Source: Hwanghaeella grinnelliae (GTDB taxonomy: Bacteria; Pseudomonadota; Alphaproteobacteria; UBA8366; Aestuariispiraceae). From it: a stretch of DNA of 64,000 nucleotides. The position numbers and the translations under genes were made by a program. Under the pieces are notes generated by a model that saw nothing but the letters and a program-made list of their open reading frames with translations, searched no databases and was not told the origin of the DNA. Of the stretch, positions 8,333 through 17,452 are shown piece by piece (the stretch's first letter is position 1; every line of letters starts with the position of its first letter). The DNA lies in the NCBI RefSeq assembly GCF_004005845.1, contig NZ_SADE01000004.1:62001-126000 (forward strand). Direction: 5' to 3'.

Positions 8333-8452
8333 ATAAGATCAATAATATGCATTGGACGGATGAATGGGCGACTGGCATATCCCTGCTTACCGATTGATAG
8401 AGGGTGCCCGATCCTTTCACCTCGCGCCCTGTTAGAAACGAATGGCGGAACC

Positions 8453-9625
8453 ATGACCAAGACACTGAAAAAGGCTGCTGAAACCTACACGATGGGGCGA
8501 AAGCCAACAGCCGACGAGCCGCTGCTGCTGACACCCGGTCCCCTGACGACGACCGCAAGCGTGAAACGCGCCATGCTGAAGGATTGGGGGTCCTGGGATG
8601 AGCCGTTTCGGGACCTGAACGCCGACCTGCGCCGACGCTTGGTGGATATCTCAGGCGGTGGCGACGACTACACCGCCGTGCCCCTTCAAGGCAGCGGGAC
8701 TTTCGTTGTCGAGGCCATGCTGGGCACTTTCATTCCCCGGGGGGGAAAGGTCCTAATGCTCGCCAATGGCGCCTATGGCGAACGGGCGATCAAGGTATGT
8801 GAGCGGATGGGCCGTGAAACGGTCGCCTATCGCACGGCGGAGGACGAAGCGCCGTCGGCCGAGAAGGTCGCGGAATTCCTGCAGGATGAGACCATCGACT
8901 ATGTGTTCATGGTCCATTGCGAAACCACGAGCGGCATTCGCAACCCGGTCGAGGCGGTAGCTGCCGTCGTCGCCGAAAAGGGGCGCCGCCTTTTGGTCGA
9001 CGCGATGAGTGCTTATGGCGCGCTGCAACTAGACGCGAAAGTCGTCCAATACGATGCGATTGCCGCAAGCGCCAACAAATGCCTGGAGAGTGTGCCTGGC
9101 ATGGGTTTCGTCATCTGTAACAAATCCGTCTTGGCCGAGCGCGAAGGAAACGCACATTCGGTCAGCCTCGATCTGTTCGATCAGTGGTCTTATATGGAAA
9201 AGACGCGGCAGTGGCGATTCACACCGCCGACTCATGTCATTGCGGCCTTCCACCAGGCAATGCTGGAATACGAGGCCGAAGGCGGCGCCCCGGCGCGGGG
9301 GGCGCGATACGAGGTGAATTGCGAACGCCTCGTCAACGGGATGCGGGCCTTGGGTTTCCGAACTTTCCTGGACGATGCCAATCAGGCGCCGATTATCGTC
9401 TGCTTTCATGCCCCTGAAGATCCCAATTATGACTTTGCCGATTTCTACGGCCGCTTGGCGAAACGTGGCTATGTCATCTATCCGGGCAAGCTGACAGCGG
9501 TTGAGACCTTCCGGGTTGGCTGCATCGGGTCGATGGGGCCAAGCGACGTGGAGGGCGTCGTCGCGACGGTGGCTGAAGTATTGGCTGAGATGGGTGTGGC
9601 CGATGGACGATCGCACGCCGCCTGA
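8453..9625 (+). CDS. phnW: 2-aminoethylphosphonate--pyruvate transaminase
   Basis: PLP enzyme of 390 residues that transfers the amino group of 2-aminoethylphosphonate to pyruvate, giving phosphonoacetaldehyde and alanine. The N-terminus has PLLLTPGPLTTTASVKRAM and DWGSWDEPF, hallmarks of PhnW. Lys209 in SANKCLESVPG is the predicted PLP Schiff-base lysine, and VDAMSAYGA holds the cofactor-binding Asp. I chose the ATG at 8453 because the upstream in-frame extension to 8360 has no conserved sequence. phnX follows after 85 bp, so the two give the complete route from aminoethylphosphonate to acetaldehyde and phosphate. Confidence 0.95.
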   Translation: MTKTLKKAAETYTMGRKPTADEPLLLTPGPLTTTASVKRAMLKDWGSWDEPFRDLNADLRRRLVDISGGGDDYTAVPLQGSGTFVVEAMLGTFIPRGGKVLMLANGAYGERAIKVCERMGRETVAYRTAEDEAPSAEKVAEFLQDETIDYVFMVHCETTSGIRNPVEAVAAVVAEKGRRLLVDAMSAYGALQLDAKVVQYDAIAASANKCLESVPGMGFVICNKSVLAEREGNAHSVSLDLFDQWSYMEKTRQWRFTPPTHVIAAFHQAMLEYEAEGGAPARGARYEVNCERLVNGMRALGFRTFLDDANQAPIIVCFHAPEDPNYDFADFYGRLAKRGYVIYPGKLTAVETFRVGCIGSMGPSDVEGVVATVAEVLAEMGVADGRSHAA

Positions 9626-9710
9626 TCGGTTTCACATAGGGAACAGGGTAAAGTATCGCGGTTGAAAGGCCCATTGGCCTGCCGCCTGTCTGATTGAAAG
9701 GGTATATCAA

Positions 9711-10541
9711 ATGTCCAACGGGACCGCTGGCAACTTCACTGGACCTGTCGAAGCAATCATCTTCGACAATGCCGGTACCATCGTCGACTTCGGCTGTATC
9801 GCGCCGGTCATGGCCTTCGTCGAAATATTCAAACGGCGCGACGTCGATATCACGGTCGCGGAGGCGCGCGAACCAATGGGGGCGGCCAAGCGCGACCACA
9901 TTGTGCAACTGGTTGCCATGCCGCGCGTGGCTGAGGCCTGGAAACAGGCACATGGCGATGCGCCGACGGAAGCGGATGTCGATGCGATGTATGCCGACTT
10001 CCTGCCTTTGCAGGTTCAGTGTCTGACGGACTACTCAACGGTCATTCCTGGGACGCCGGACTTGTTTGCCAATTTGCGCAAGGAGGGTGTCGGCATCGCG
10101 ACTACCACGGGGTATCCATCCGAAGTGATGGATGTGTTGTCGGCGAAACTCGCGGAACAAGGTATCGTGCCCGATGCCATGGTATGCGCAAGCGACGTCG
10201 CGCATGGCCGGCCTTATCCGGACATGTGTTTGACCGCCGCGATGAAGGCCGGGGTGAAGAATGTGAAGGCCTGCGTTAACGTCGATGACAGCGCGCCTGG
10301 CTTGGAAGCGGGGCTTGCCGCCGGCATGTGGACCGTGGGGCTCGCCTGCTCGGGAAATGAAGTCGGTTTGTCCTACGATGAATGGACGGCGCTGTCGGAT
10401 GGGGAGCGGGACACGCATTTCGCACGCGCCCGCAAAGGTCTCGACGCGACCGGTGCACATTACGTTGTGCCGACGATCGGCGACCTTGCCCCTGTATTGG
10501 CGGACATCAATCGCCGCCTTGCCGCAGGGGAAAAGCCCTAA
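9711..10541 (+). CDS. phnX: Phosphonoacetaldehyde hydrolase (phosphonatase)
   Basis: HAD-superfamily enzyme of 276 residues that cleaves the C-P bond of phosphonoacetaldehyde to acetaldehyde and phosphate. The nucleophile Asp19 sits in IFDNAGTIVDFG; phosphonatases have Ala at the +2 position as seen here. Lys60 in REPMGAAKRDHI is the Schiff-base lysine that defines the phosphonatase cap. Later motifs include TTGYPSEVMD and NVDDSAPGLEAGLAAGMWTVG. It pairs with phnW upstream and ends just before a strong intrinsic terminator. Confidence 0.95.
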   Translation: MSNGTAGNFTGPVEAIIFDNAGTIVDFGCIAPVMAFVEIFKRRDVDITVAEAREPMGAAKRDHIVQLVAMPRVAEAWKQAHGDAPTEADVDAMYADFLPLQVQCLTDYSTVIPGTPDLFANLRKEGVGIATTTGYPSEVMDVLSAKLAEQGIVPDAMVCASDVAHGRPYPDMCLTAAMKAGVKNVKACVNVDDSAPGLEAGLAAGMWTVGLACSGNEVGLSYDEWTALSDGERDTHFARARKGLDATGAHYVVPTIGDLAPVLADINRRLAAGEKP

Positions 10542-10566
10542 CCCAAGACCATTTGCCGATGACAAG

Positions 10567-10597
10567 AAAAAACCCCGCCGAAACCGGCGGGGTTTTT
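10567..10597 (+). terminator. Intrinsic terminator after phnX
   Basis: AACCCCGCCG pairs with CGGCGGGGTT around the loop AAAC, and the right arm runs into a five-T tail. The left arm also begins with A residues, so it can work on both strands. It ends the phnWX operon 25 bp after the phnX stop. Confidence 0.92.
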
Positions 10598-10674
10598 CAC
10601 AAGGGGTGCGCTTTCGCGCTGGGGTAAACTAAAAAATCTGAGTACTTCCGGTAAGCCTCTACCAGCCTGAGCTG

Positions 10675-10827
10675 TTAGGCGACCGCTTTCGCGCGCTTGT
10701 TACCGGCCGGCGTAATGCGGCTGGCAAGGCGGAAGGAAACGGACCGGATCATCTTGCCCAGGTCGGCCGATGCCGGGACCATGGACTGAGCAACGATCAG
10801 TTCCGGGTGAGTGTGGTTAAATTTCAT
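10675..10827 (-). CDS. Small protein, 50 residues, unknown function
   Basis: Short gene supported by an excellent ribosome site (GGAGGATAG, 8 bases before the ATG). A longer in-frame extension to 10983 is open but lacks such a site and looks non-coding. The product is basic at its C-terminus (SFRLASRITPAGNKRAKAVA) and begins MKFNHTHPELIVAQSM. It has no transmembrane segment or recognisable domain. It is isolated between the phnX terminator and the glycerophosphodiesterase gene. I do not recognise the family. Confidence 0.55.
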   Translation of the reverse strand: MKFNHTHPELIVAQSMVPASADLGKMIRSVSFRLASRITPAGNKRAKAVA

Positions 10828-11125
10828 CGCACTATCCTCCAAAGAGTATGAATTTCGGAGGCGGCGCGTCACTCCCACCCATTGGGATCCTGGACGTTGG
10901 CCGCTGTCTCTGAGGCGGAAATAGGCCTTATTTTGACGGTTTAGAAATACCAAATTTGCATCCCCTCCATGCAGTAAGCGCATGGCGACGATCTTTGTGA
11001 AAATGCGACTAAAAGCGACTTGTTCAGGTCGCTATGCGTCCAAAAGCCAGCGGGGGTGGCCAGTTAGTCACCATCTAGAGACAAAAGGCCTCCGGAAAGA
11101 TATCTAAAATGCTAACTATCTCACT
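10828..11125. other. Intergenic region, about 300 bp
   Basis: Lies between the stop of the glycerophosphodiesterase gene and the start of the 50-residue gene. It holds the leader and presumed promoter of the latter, plus a hairpin AGCGAC/GTCGCT with an 8-base loop (11014-11033). I see no tRNA fold and no further gene. Confidence 0.5.
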
Positions 11126-11857
11126 TTAAAGGAACATATCAGGGTAGTCGGTGATGATGCAATTCACTCCCCAGCCGAAAAGTTTCTCGGCCAAAGGCGC
11201 TTCGTTTACCGTGTAGCACCGCAACGGAGTGCCGCTTGCGGCGATCTGACCCGCGATTTCCTTTTCAAGCCGGAAGGCATTGCAGTGAACCGCCGTGGCG
11301 CCGAGTTCGGCAAGTTCCTGACGCCATTCTGCCGGAACGCGGCCCCAAAGTTGCGCAACTTCCACTTCGGGCCCCAGTAGGGGAATCGCAGCGATAAGGG
11401 ACTCTTTGGAGAAACTGGATACGACGGGTGGCGGAATGTCGGCCGGCCAATGGGAATCGATCTCTTTGGCGACGGCGGCACCGGTTGCCTTTTCAAATCC
11501 TTTGCAGGGTTTGATTTCGACGTTGGCGCCCATGCCAAGTTCAGAAAGCAAGCTCATGACGTTGCGGAAAGACGGTATCGTTTCACCCGCATAGTCCGCA
11601 TTGAACCAGGAACCGACATCCAGATGCATCAAGTCCGCAAGTTCAAGGTCGCAGGCCTTGTGACTGACGCCGGCTGTCCTCTCCAAAGTCTCGTCGTGGT
11701 TCAGAAAGACGCGCCCATCCTTGCTGAGCATACAGTCGAATTCGACCCAGGTTGCGCCAAGTTCATGCGCTTTACGGATGGCCGCTGCCGTATTTTCCGG
11801 TGCGTGGCCGCTGGCGCCGCGATGGGCGATGATACGAGGAACGTCGATTATGCTCAT
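11126..11857 (-). CDS. Glycerophosphodiester phosphodiesterase family protein (UgpQ-like)
   Basis: TIM-barrel phosphodiesterase of 243 residues. The catalytic and metal-binding signature is intact: His12-Arg13 in AHRGASG, Glu21-Asn22 in APENTAAA, Glu39 and Asp41 in VEFDCMLSKDG, His54 in LNHDETLERT, and Glu in NVEIKPC. No signal peptide is seen, so it is cytosolic, like UgpQ. It hydrolyses glycerophosphodiesters to glycerol-3-phosphate and an alcohol. Downstream of the sulfatase/PMH-like gene on the same strand (68 bp gap), it may act with it on headgroups of lipids, including phosphonolipids. Confidence 0.9.
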   Translation of the reverse strand: MSIIDVPRIIAHRGASGHAPENTAAAIRKAHELGATWVEFDCMLSKDGRVFLNHDETLERTAGVSHKACDLELADLMHLDVGSWFNADYAGETIPSFRNVMSLLSELGMGANVEIKPCKGFEKATGAAVAKEIDSHWPADIPPPVVSSFSKESLIAAIPLLGPEVEVAQLWGRVPAEWRQELAELGATAVHCNAFRLEKEIAGQIAASGTPLRCYTVNEAPLAEKLFGWGVNCIITDYPDMFL

Positions 11858-11925
11858 GCCTAACTCTTGTTCGAAGGGCGCTCTTTTACGGGAAGTGCCA
11901 TTGTTTTGGGGGCTGCTGAGGGCGG

Positions 11926-13503
11926 CTATAGGTGGTCGTGTCGGTCGTCGGGCTGTTCGTAGAGCCCTTCATGAATATGGGCATAAGTCAGCACACGTTC
12001 GTCATTCATCATGCGCCAGCTCAACATTTTTTGAGCATATTCCGCGACCACATACGCATAGGCCGGGTCCTGCGCGACATTCGTCAACTGGTCGGGATCC
12101 TTGGCCAGGTCATAGAGAAGGGGCGGCAGCGCAGCGAAATGAACATATTTGAACTTGTCGTCCCGTATGGCGCTCAGCGCGCATTCGTCTGACCGCAGAT
12201 TCAGGCGCCCCTCTGCCTTGCGCACGACATTGTCGCGGAAATCGTATTCGTGATGCACTTCCTGGCGCCAGCCGCCCGGTGTCCTGCCCTCCAGCCATGC
12301 CGTCAAGGGCGCGCCGTCGCATTGGCGCGGAATGGCCGCGCCGAACAGGTCCAGGATGGTCGGCATGACGTCGACGGATTCGGTGAACGCGTCGACCACG
12401 CGGCCGCGCGAGGCGTCGGCTTGTGGGCGTGGATCCCGAATGATCAACGGAATATGGACGGCCTGGTCGTAGAAGCCCGACTTCCCAAGCATCCAGTGAT
12501 CGCCCAGCATTTCACCATGATCGGATGTCAGTACGATCAGCGTGTCGTCATAGGCGCCGATTTCTTTCAGATGCTCCAACACCCGTTGGAAACTGTCTTC
12601 GACCTGATTGATCATGCCGTAATAGGTGGCGCGGATCTGGTCCAACTCCTTGCCGGTCAAATCCTGACAGGCAATCTTCTGGCCCTCGTAACAGGCGATG
12701 GCTTCCTCGGTACCAAGGCCCATCGCTTCCAACTGGTGCTGCATATAGGGGTGGATCGACACTTCCTCATTCGCTGAGGCAGCGCGCTTTGCCGGCGGAA
12801 CGTGTTTCGCGTCATAGCGCTTGTTGTAGGGCTCTGGCGCGATGAAGGGCGGGTGGGGCGAGATATAGGAAAGATGCGCGAACCAAGGGCGGCCTCGCTG
12901 GGCATCGATATAGGTGATCGCCGAATCGGACAGGAAAGCAGCATTACTGTCTTCCGATGTAAAGACAGGGGGGGAATAGCTGTAGCCCTTGTCTTCCGCG
13001 CCGGGATAGTTTTTCACGGGCAGGAAAATGTCGAAGGGGCGTTCCGGCAGGGTGTAGCCTTTACGCTTCAGGTCCGCGAACCAGAACCCCATATCCTCGT
13101 CCAGCCGGCAGACAAGGGACATGCCGGGCAACACGCCCTCATAAGTGTTGAAGACCGGGTCACGGGTGTTCATGCCGCGCGGATCAGGCGAGATGTCGGT
13201 ATAGCCGAACAATGCGGGGTCATAGCCCAGCTTGCGCATTTCCAGCGCCACATTGGTGAAACGCGCATCTAGCGGCGTTCCGTTGCGGATAGAGCGGTGA
13301 TTGTGCTGATACGTGCCGGTCAGCAGACTGGCACGGGACGGCCCGCAAGGCGCTGTCACGGTATAGTGCTGTTTGAAATAGACGCCATCCGCGGCAAGCG
13401 CATCCACATGCGGCGTTTTCAATAGCGGATGACCCGCCGCCGACAGACTATCCCCGCGCCACTGATCGAAAGTGACCAACAAAATGTTCTTAAGCGACCC
13501 CAT
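11926..13503 (-). CDS. Sulfatase-superfamily hydrolase, phosphonate monoester hydrolase-like
   Basis: Alkaline-phosphatase-fold hydrolase of 525 residues. Cys53 in PCGPSRASLLTG is the CxPxR site converted to formylglycine. Metal ligands are visible in TFDQWRGD (near 13) and TSDHGEMLGDH (near 320). The C-terminal part with HYEYDFRD-like HHEYDFRDNVV, KYVHFAALPPLLYDL and AQKMLSWRM closely resembles rhizobial and Burkholderia phosphonate monoester hydrolases, promiscuous enzymes acting on phosphonate monoesters, phosphodiesters and sulfates. I chose the ATG at 13503; one at 13557 lacks a ribosome site. A sulfatase-maturing enzyme (FGE or anSME) is not in the window. Confidence 0.85.
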   Translation of the reverse strand: MGSLKNILLVTFDQWRGDSLSAAGHPLLKTPHVDALAADGVYFKQHYTVTAPCGPSRASLLTGTYQHNHRSIRNGTPLDARFTNVALEMRKLGYDPALFGYTDISPDPRGMNTRDPVFNTYEGVLPGMSLVCRLDEDMGFWFADLKRKGYTLPERPFDIFLPVKNYPGAEDKGYSYSPPVFTSEDSNAAFLSDSAITYIDAQRGRPWFAHLSYISPHPPFIAPEPYNKRYDAKHVPPAKRAASANEEVSIHPYMQHQLEAMGLGTEEAIACYEGQKIACQDLTGKELDQIRATYYGMINQVEDSFQRVLEHLKEIGAYDDTLIVLTSDHGEMLGDHWMLGKSGFYDQAVHIPLIIRDPRPQADASRGRVVDAFTESVDVMPTILDLFGAAIPRQCDGAPLTAWLEGRTPGGWRQEVHHEYDFRDNVVRKAEGRLNLRSDECALSAIRDDKFKYVHFAALPPLLYDLAKDPDQLTNVAQDPAYAYVVAEYAQKMLSWRMMNDERVLTYAHIHEGLYEQPDDRHDHL

Positions 13504-13634
13504 GACTTCCCCGTCGACCAAAAGACTTCCGAATTTCTCCACTTGGGAAGAAACCATGATTTTGTGACTGTTTAGCGACCGATCGTCCAGTGCTTCCAGG
13601 ATACCCGATGATCAACTGGGAAAAATCCTGCCGA

Positions 13635-14600
13635 TCACACGACACCCAGGCGATAGCCTATGAATCCCATATAGACTACGTAGCCGGCCAGAAGCAGGGA
13701 AGCTTCGACTTTGGCGATGCGCTTGTCACGCCACAGCATGGGAATGACCACGCCCGCCGCCGCCAACATCACCCACATATCGATGGACTGGATATCGGGC
13801 GATATCGCCAATGGTTTGATCATCGCGGTGATGCCCAGGATAGACAGGACATTGAAAAGGCAACTGCCCAGGACGTTGGCAATGGCGACATCTGAATGTC
13901 CGCGTATCGCGGCGACAACGGTCGCGGCGAGTTCCGGCAGGGAGGTGCCGAGCGCCACAAGTGTCAGCCCAATGATTGATTCCGGCACGCCGAAAGCGCG
14001 GGCGATCGACGTTGCGCCCTCGACCAACAGATGGGCGCCGCCGACAAGTCCCGCCAAGCCGACCAGAAGGAACGCGGCGATGACCAGGGCATTCTCCGGG
14101 ACGTTTTCGGTTTCTTCGACTTCCCGTTCGTGGAGTGCCGCCGAGGCGACGTCGCGTTTGTCCATGAAATAGGACCAGGTCATATAGGCGAGCAGTAGCG
14201 ACACCATGATGGCGCCGTGCCAAGCCTCAATAACGCCGTGCCACCCCAAGACCGTCAGCAAAACGATAGACAGGAACATGGCCGTTGCGTCGCGGCGAAC
14301 GACGCCCGCGCTGCAGGTCAAGGTCGTGATAACGCCACCAACGCCCAGAATGAGCAGAATGTTTGCTATATTGCTGCCGACGACATTGCCGATCGCCAAA
14401 TCCGGCTGGTCTGCCAGCGCTGCCTGCACCGTGACCATCAGTTCCGGTGCCGATGTGCCAAAGCCGACAACGGTCAGACCGATCATGGCGGGTGAGACCC
14501 CGATCTTCATTGCCAGGCCAACGGCGCCGCGCAATGCCAATTCCCCACCCAAGGTCAAGACCACAAGGCCCGCGACAACTAACCCAATATCGATATGCAT
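13635..14600 (-). CDS. Calcium/sodium antiporter (YrbG-like, CaCA family)
   Basis: Integral membrane exchanger of 321 residues with about ten helices. Two inverted-repeat alpha motifs are clear: GFGTSAPELMVTVQ with IGNVVGSNIANILLILG in the first half, and ALGTSLPELAATVVA with IANVLGSCLFNVLSILG in the second. These acidic-plus-Asn motifs bind Ca2+ and Na+. The ATG at 14600 gives the family length; the in-frame extension to 15113 is antisense to the alcohol dehydrogenase gene and is not real. Transcribed toward the divergent hydrolase cluster end, it stands alone. Confidence 0.93.
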   Translation of the reverse strand: MHIDIGLVVAGLVVLTLGGELALRGAVGLAMKIGVSPAMIGLTVVGFGTSAPELMVTVQAALADQPDLAIGNVVGSNIANILLILGVGGVITTLTCSAGVVRRDATAMFLSIVLLTVLGWHGVIEAWHGAIMVSLLLAYMTWSYFMDKRDVASAALHEREVEETENVPENALVIAAFLLVGLAGLVGGAHLLVEGATSIARAFGVPESIIGLTLVALGTSLPELAATVVAAIRGHSDVAIANVLGSCLFNVLSILGITAMIKPLAISPDIQSIDMWVMLAAAGVVIPMLWRDKRIAKVEASLLLAGYVVYMGFIGYRLGVV

Positions 14601-14877
14601 ACAGCAATCCGTGCCCTTGTTCGGGCTTAGAAACTTCGTCGTGCCGCACCGGTCATGCCCATATGAACCAATGCGTCCCCCCGCGACAATTCTGTGTCTG
14701 AAGTAAGGGTGCCACGTGCCGCTTGCAAGGTCTGCAACAAAATCATTGGTTTGGGATGCACCTGCGCTACGTGGGAAAGCACTACACCGGGCTTGCAGGT
14801 TGGCGGAGGTCGATGCAGGTTTTAACAGGGCCACACTGCAGGAACGGTATGGCTGAAACCCGGGAGAGGACGAGGGA

Positions 14878-16044
14878 ATGACGATAGCGCTGCAGGGTAA
14901 TTGGAGCTTTCCGACACGGATTCTGTTCGGGGCTGGACGCATCGGTGAATTGCCAAAGGCCTTGAAAGGCGCGCGTGTCGAACGCCCCTTGATCGTTACC
15001 GATTCGGGTCTGCGGAACCTGCCGGCCTTCACCGCGATGGAACAGATGCTGAAAGATGCCGGTGTCGAAGCGACCGTGTTCAGCGATGTAAAAGGCAACC
15101 CCATTGGCGGCAACGTCCATGATGGCGTTGCAGTTTACCGGGAAAACGATTGCGACGGCGTCATCGCCGTCGGTGGCGGCAGTGGGCTGGACGCCGGCAA
15201 GGTAATCGCCTTGATGGCGGGGCAAGACTGCCCGATTTGGGATTTCGATGAGACGCCCGGCGCCTGGAAAAAAGCGGATGCCAGCAAGATCCCGCCGATC
15301 ATAGCCATCCCGACGACCGCCGGTACGGGGTCGGAGGTCGGCTGTGCCGGCGTCATCGTCAACGAAGAAACCAAGGTGAAGGTCATCATCTTCCATCCGA
15401 AGATGATGCCTGCAACGGTAATCGCGGACCCGGAACTGACTGTCGGTCTGCCGTCCAAGATAACCGCCGCCACCGGGATGGATGCGCTGACCCATTGTAT
15501 CGAGGCTTATTCGGTACCGATTTTCCACCCAATGGCCGACGGGATCGCGTTGAACGGCATGTATCTCATTGAGCAGGCGCTACCGATCGCCTGCAGGAAT
15601 GGCGCTGACATCGATGCGCGCTCCAAGATGCTGGCCGCGGCGAGCATGGGGGCGGTTGCCTTCCAAAAGGGCTTGGGCGGCGTACACGCGATCGCGCATG
15701 CGGTGGGCGGCATATACGACACGCATCACGGCCTGACCAATGCAGTGTTGCTGCCCTATGTCCTGGCGTTCAACCGCGAGGCCATTGCCGACAAGATCCC
15801 GTTGTTGGCGCAGACGCTCAACCTGCCGCGTCACAATTTTTCCGGTGTCCTGGATTGGGTGCAGGGGTTCAGCGCCAGTTTGGGTATTCCAGCCACATTG
15901 GCCGAAATCGGGGTGGATACCGACCATGCCGACGAAGTGGGGCAGACCGCGTCGAAAGATTCTTGCGCGCGCGGCAATCCACGGCGGGTCTCGGCCGACG
16001 ACCTGCGAGGGTTGTTCGTCAATGCGGTCGAAGGGCGTCTCTAG
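14878..16044 (+). CDS. Iron-containing (group III) alcohol dehydrogenase
   Basis: Metal-dependent NAD(P) alcohol dehydrogenase of 388 residues. The nucleotide-binding segment is AVGGGSGLDAGK (about 98-110). Metal ligands lie in MDALTHCIEAY and GGVHAIAHAVGG with the following DTHHGL, as in the Fe-ADH family. PTTAGTGSEVG is the usual phosphate-contact loop. The natural substrate is uncertain: acetaldehyde from phnX, phosphonoacetaldehyde, or a 4-hydroxybutyrate-type substrate are all possible. It ends 9 bp from the convergent P450 gene. Confidence 0.9.
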   Translation: MTIALQGNWSFPTRILFGAGRIGELPKALKGARVERPLIVTDSGLRNLPAFTAMEQMLKDAGVEATVFSDVKGNPIGGNVHDGVAVYRENDCDGVIAVGGGSGLDAGKVIALMAGQDCPIWDFDETPGAWKKADASKIPPIIAIPTTAGTGSEVGCAGVIVNEETKVKVIIFHPKMMPATVIADPELTVGLPSKITAATGMDALTHCIEAYSVPIFHPMADGIALNGMYLIEQALPIACRNGADIDARSKMLAAASMGAVAFQKGLGGVHAIAHAVGGIYDTHHGLTNAVLLPYVLAFNREAIADKIPLLAQTLNLPRHNFSGVLDWVQGFSASLGIPATLAEIGVDTDHADEVGQTASKDSCARGNPRRVSADDLRGLFVNAVEGRL

Positions 16045-16053
16045 GTCGGCCCA

Positions 16054-17304
16054 TCAGGAAAATTCGACCGGATAGCTTAGGTAGCCCCTGAATCGGGCGC
16101 GTCCGCCGCGCACCGCGGTCCCGGATGGCCGCATACCGGGGAAGCGGTCGAACAATCGTCTGAGCGCGACCGCCCCTTCCATCCGCGCCAGAGAATTACC
16201 GGCGCAGATATGGATGCCGCCGCCGAAGGCGAGGTGGCGGTTTGGCGACCGCTGAATATCAAGGCGATCCGGGTTCGGGAATATGGCCGGGTCCCGGTTC
16301 GCAGCACCGATACAGGTGTGGATATAGGTGCCCGCCGGCATTTCCACACCGCCCAAAGTCACCGGGACAGAGGTCTTGCGGTTCCCCAACTGATTGGAAC
16401 TTTCATATCGTAGGAACTCTTCGACCGCCGTTTTGGTCGTGCCCGAGTCGTCCAGGAAAAGCTGTTTCTGGTCCGGGTTTTCAAGCAAAGCGGCGGCCCC
16501 GTTCCCGATAAGGTTGGTCGTTGTCTCGTGACCGGCATTCAGCAGGAAAATACAGTTCTGGATGAGTTCCTGCGCTGTCAGTCGATCCAGCGTGCCGGTT
16601 TCGTCGCTGACCTCGCCCATGATCAGGGTTGTCAGAACATCGTTCTCGTCGCCCGGATTTTTCCGTCGGTCCTCAATCAAAGCTTCCAGATAATCCGAGA
16701 ATTCCGCGACAGCGTCGTTCCCCGCCTTTTCCTGCTCTTTCGTGATTACCGGTTCCAACGCACCGAGAATGGCCAGGGACCAGCCCCGCAGCGGGCCGCG
16801 TTCCGAGCGTGGAACGTTCAATAGGTCGCCGATGATCCAAACCGGCAAGGCCGAGGCGAAATCCGCGATCAGGTCGAAACCGCCCTGGGCGGCCCCTTTG
16901 TCGAGCAAGTCCTCCACCATCTCGACGAATATCGGTTCCAGCCGCGTGACGGCGCGCGGCGTGAAGGCTGGGGCCAATAGCTTTCGGACGCGCGTGTGTA
17001 GCGGCGGATCGTTGAAGACCAAGCTCGTCGTGTGATGTTTGAACAGCGGGCTGTCGCCGTACTTCTTTCCGAATTCGACCTTCTTGTCCGATATAAAGGT
17101 CTGTGGGTCGCGATAGACCGCCATGCAGTCTTCGTATCGTGTCAGAAAGAAACTATCGTCGGGCAGCCGGTGTATCGGGTCGAATTGCCTCAAAGCGCGA
17201 TAGGTAGGGTAAGGATCCTCCAGGAATCCGGGATCCAGATCGTAAAGATTGAACGACGTGGCGAGTGCTTCGTTGGTGTCCCGCTCTGCGACAGCGTGTG
17301 GCAT
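16054..17304 (-). CDS. Cytochrome P450
   Basis: Soluble bacterial P450 of 416 residues. The haem-thiolate loop is HLAFGGGIHICAG (Cys near 367). The I-helix oxygen-binding motif is LLNAGHETTTN near 240 and the K-helix ExxR lies in EEFLRYE. The N-terminus (LYDLDPGFLEDPYPTYRALR) is typical of class I P450s that use ferredoxin. No ferredoxin or reductase gene is adjacent, so redox partners are encoded elsewhere. The substrate is not predictable. The start region overlaps the open frame upstream of the divergent AraC gene but not its likely coding part. Confidence 0.95.
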   Translation of the reverse strand: MPHAVAERDTNEALATSFNLYDLDPGFLEDPYPTYRALRQFDPIHRLPDDSFFLTRYEDCMAVYRDPQTFISDKKVEFGKKYGDSPLFKHHTTSLVFNDPPLHTRVRKLLAPAFTPRAVTRLEPIFVEMVEDLLDKGAAQGGFDLIADFASALPVWIIGDLLNVPRSERGPLRGWSLAILGALEPVITKEQEKAGNDAVAEFSDYLEALIEDRRKNPGDENDVLTTLIMGEVSDETGTLDRLTAQELIQNCIFLLNAGHETTTNLIGNGAAALLENPDQKQLFLDDSGTTKTAVEEFLRYESSNQLGNRKTSVPVTLGGVEMPAGTYIHTCIGAANRDPAIFPNPDRLDIQRSPNRHLAFGGGIHICAGNSLARMEGAVALRRLFDRFPGMRPSGTAVRGGRARFRGYLSYPVEFS

Positions 17305-17452
17305 GGTTTTTGTTTCCTTCCCTTACCCTGTCATAGCCTTCTCGCTTCGAGATCGGATTTCAAGCCTGCCGTGGTCTCGCCCCGTCTGCTGCGGCGCGGT
17401 TCCGCACATTTTTACAAGCGAAAAGCTTTGGATGCGCATATATTGGCTCGTT

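Noticed and set aside
14600-15113. In-frame upstream extension of the Ca2+/Na+ antiporter
   Set aside because: Extra 171 residues are antisense to the alcohol dehydrogenase; the family starts at the Met encoded at 14600.
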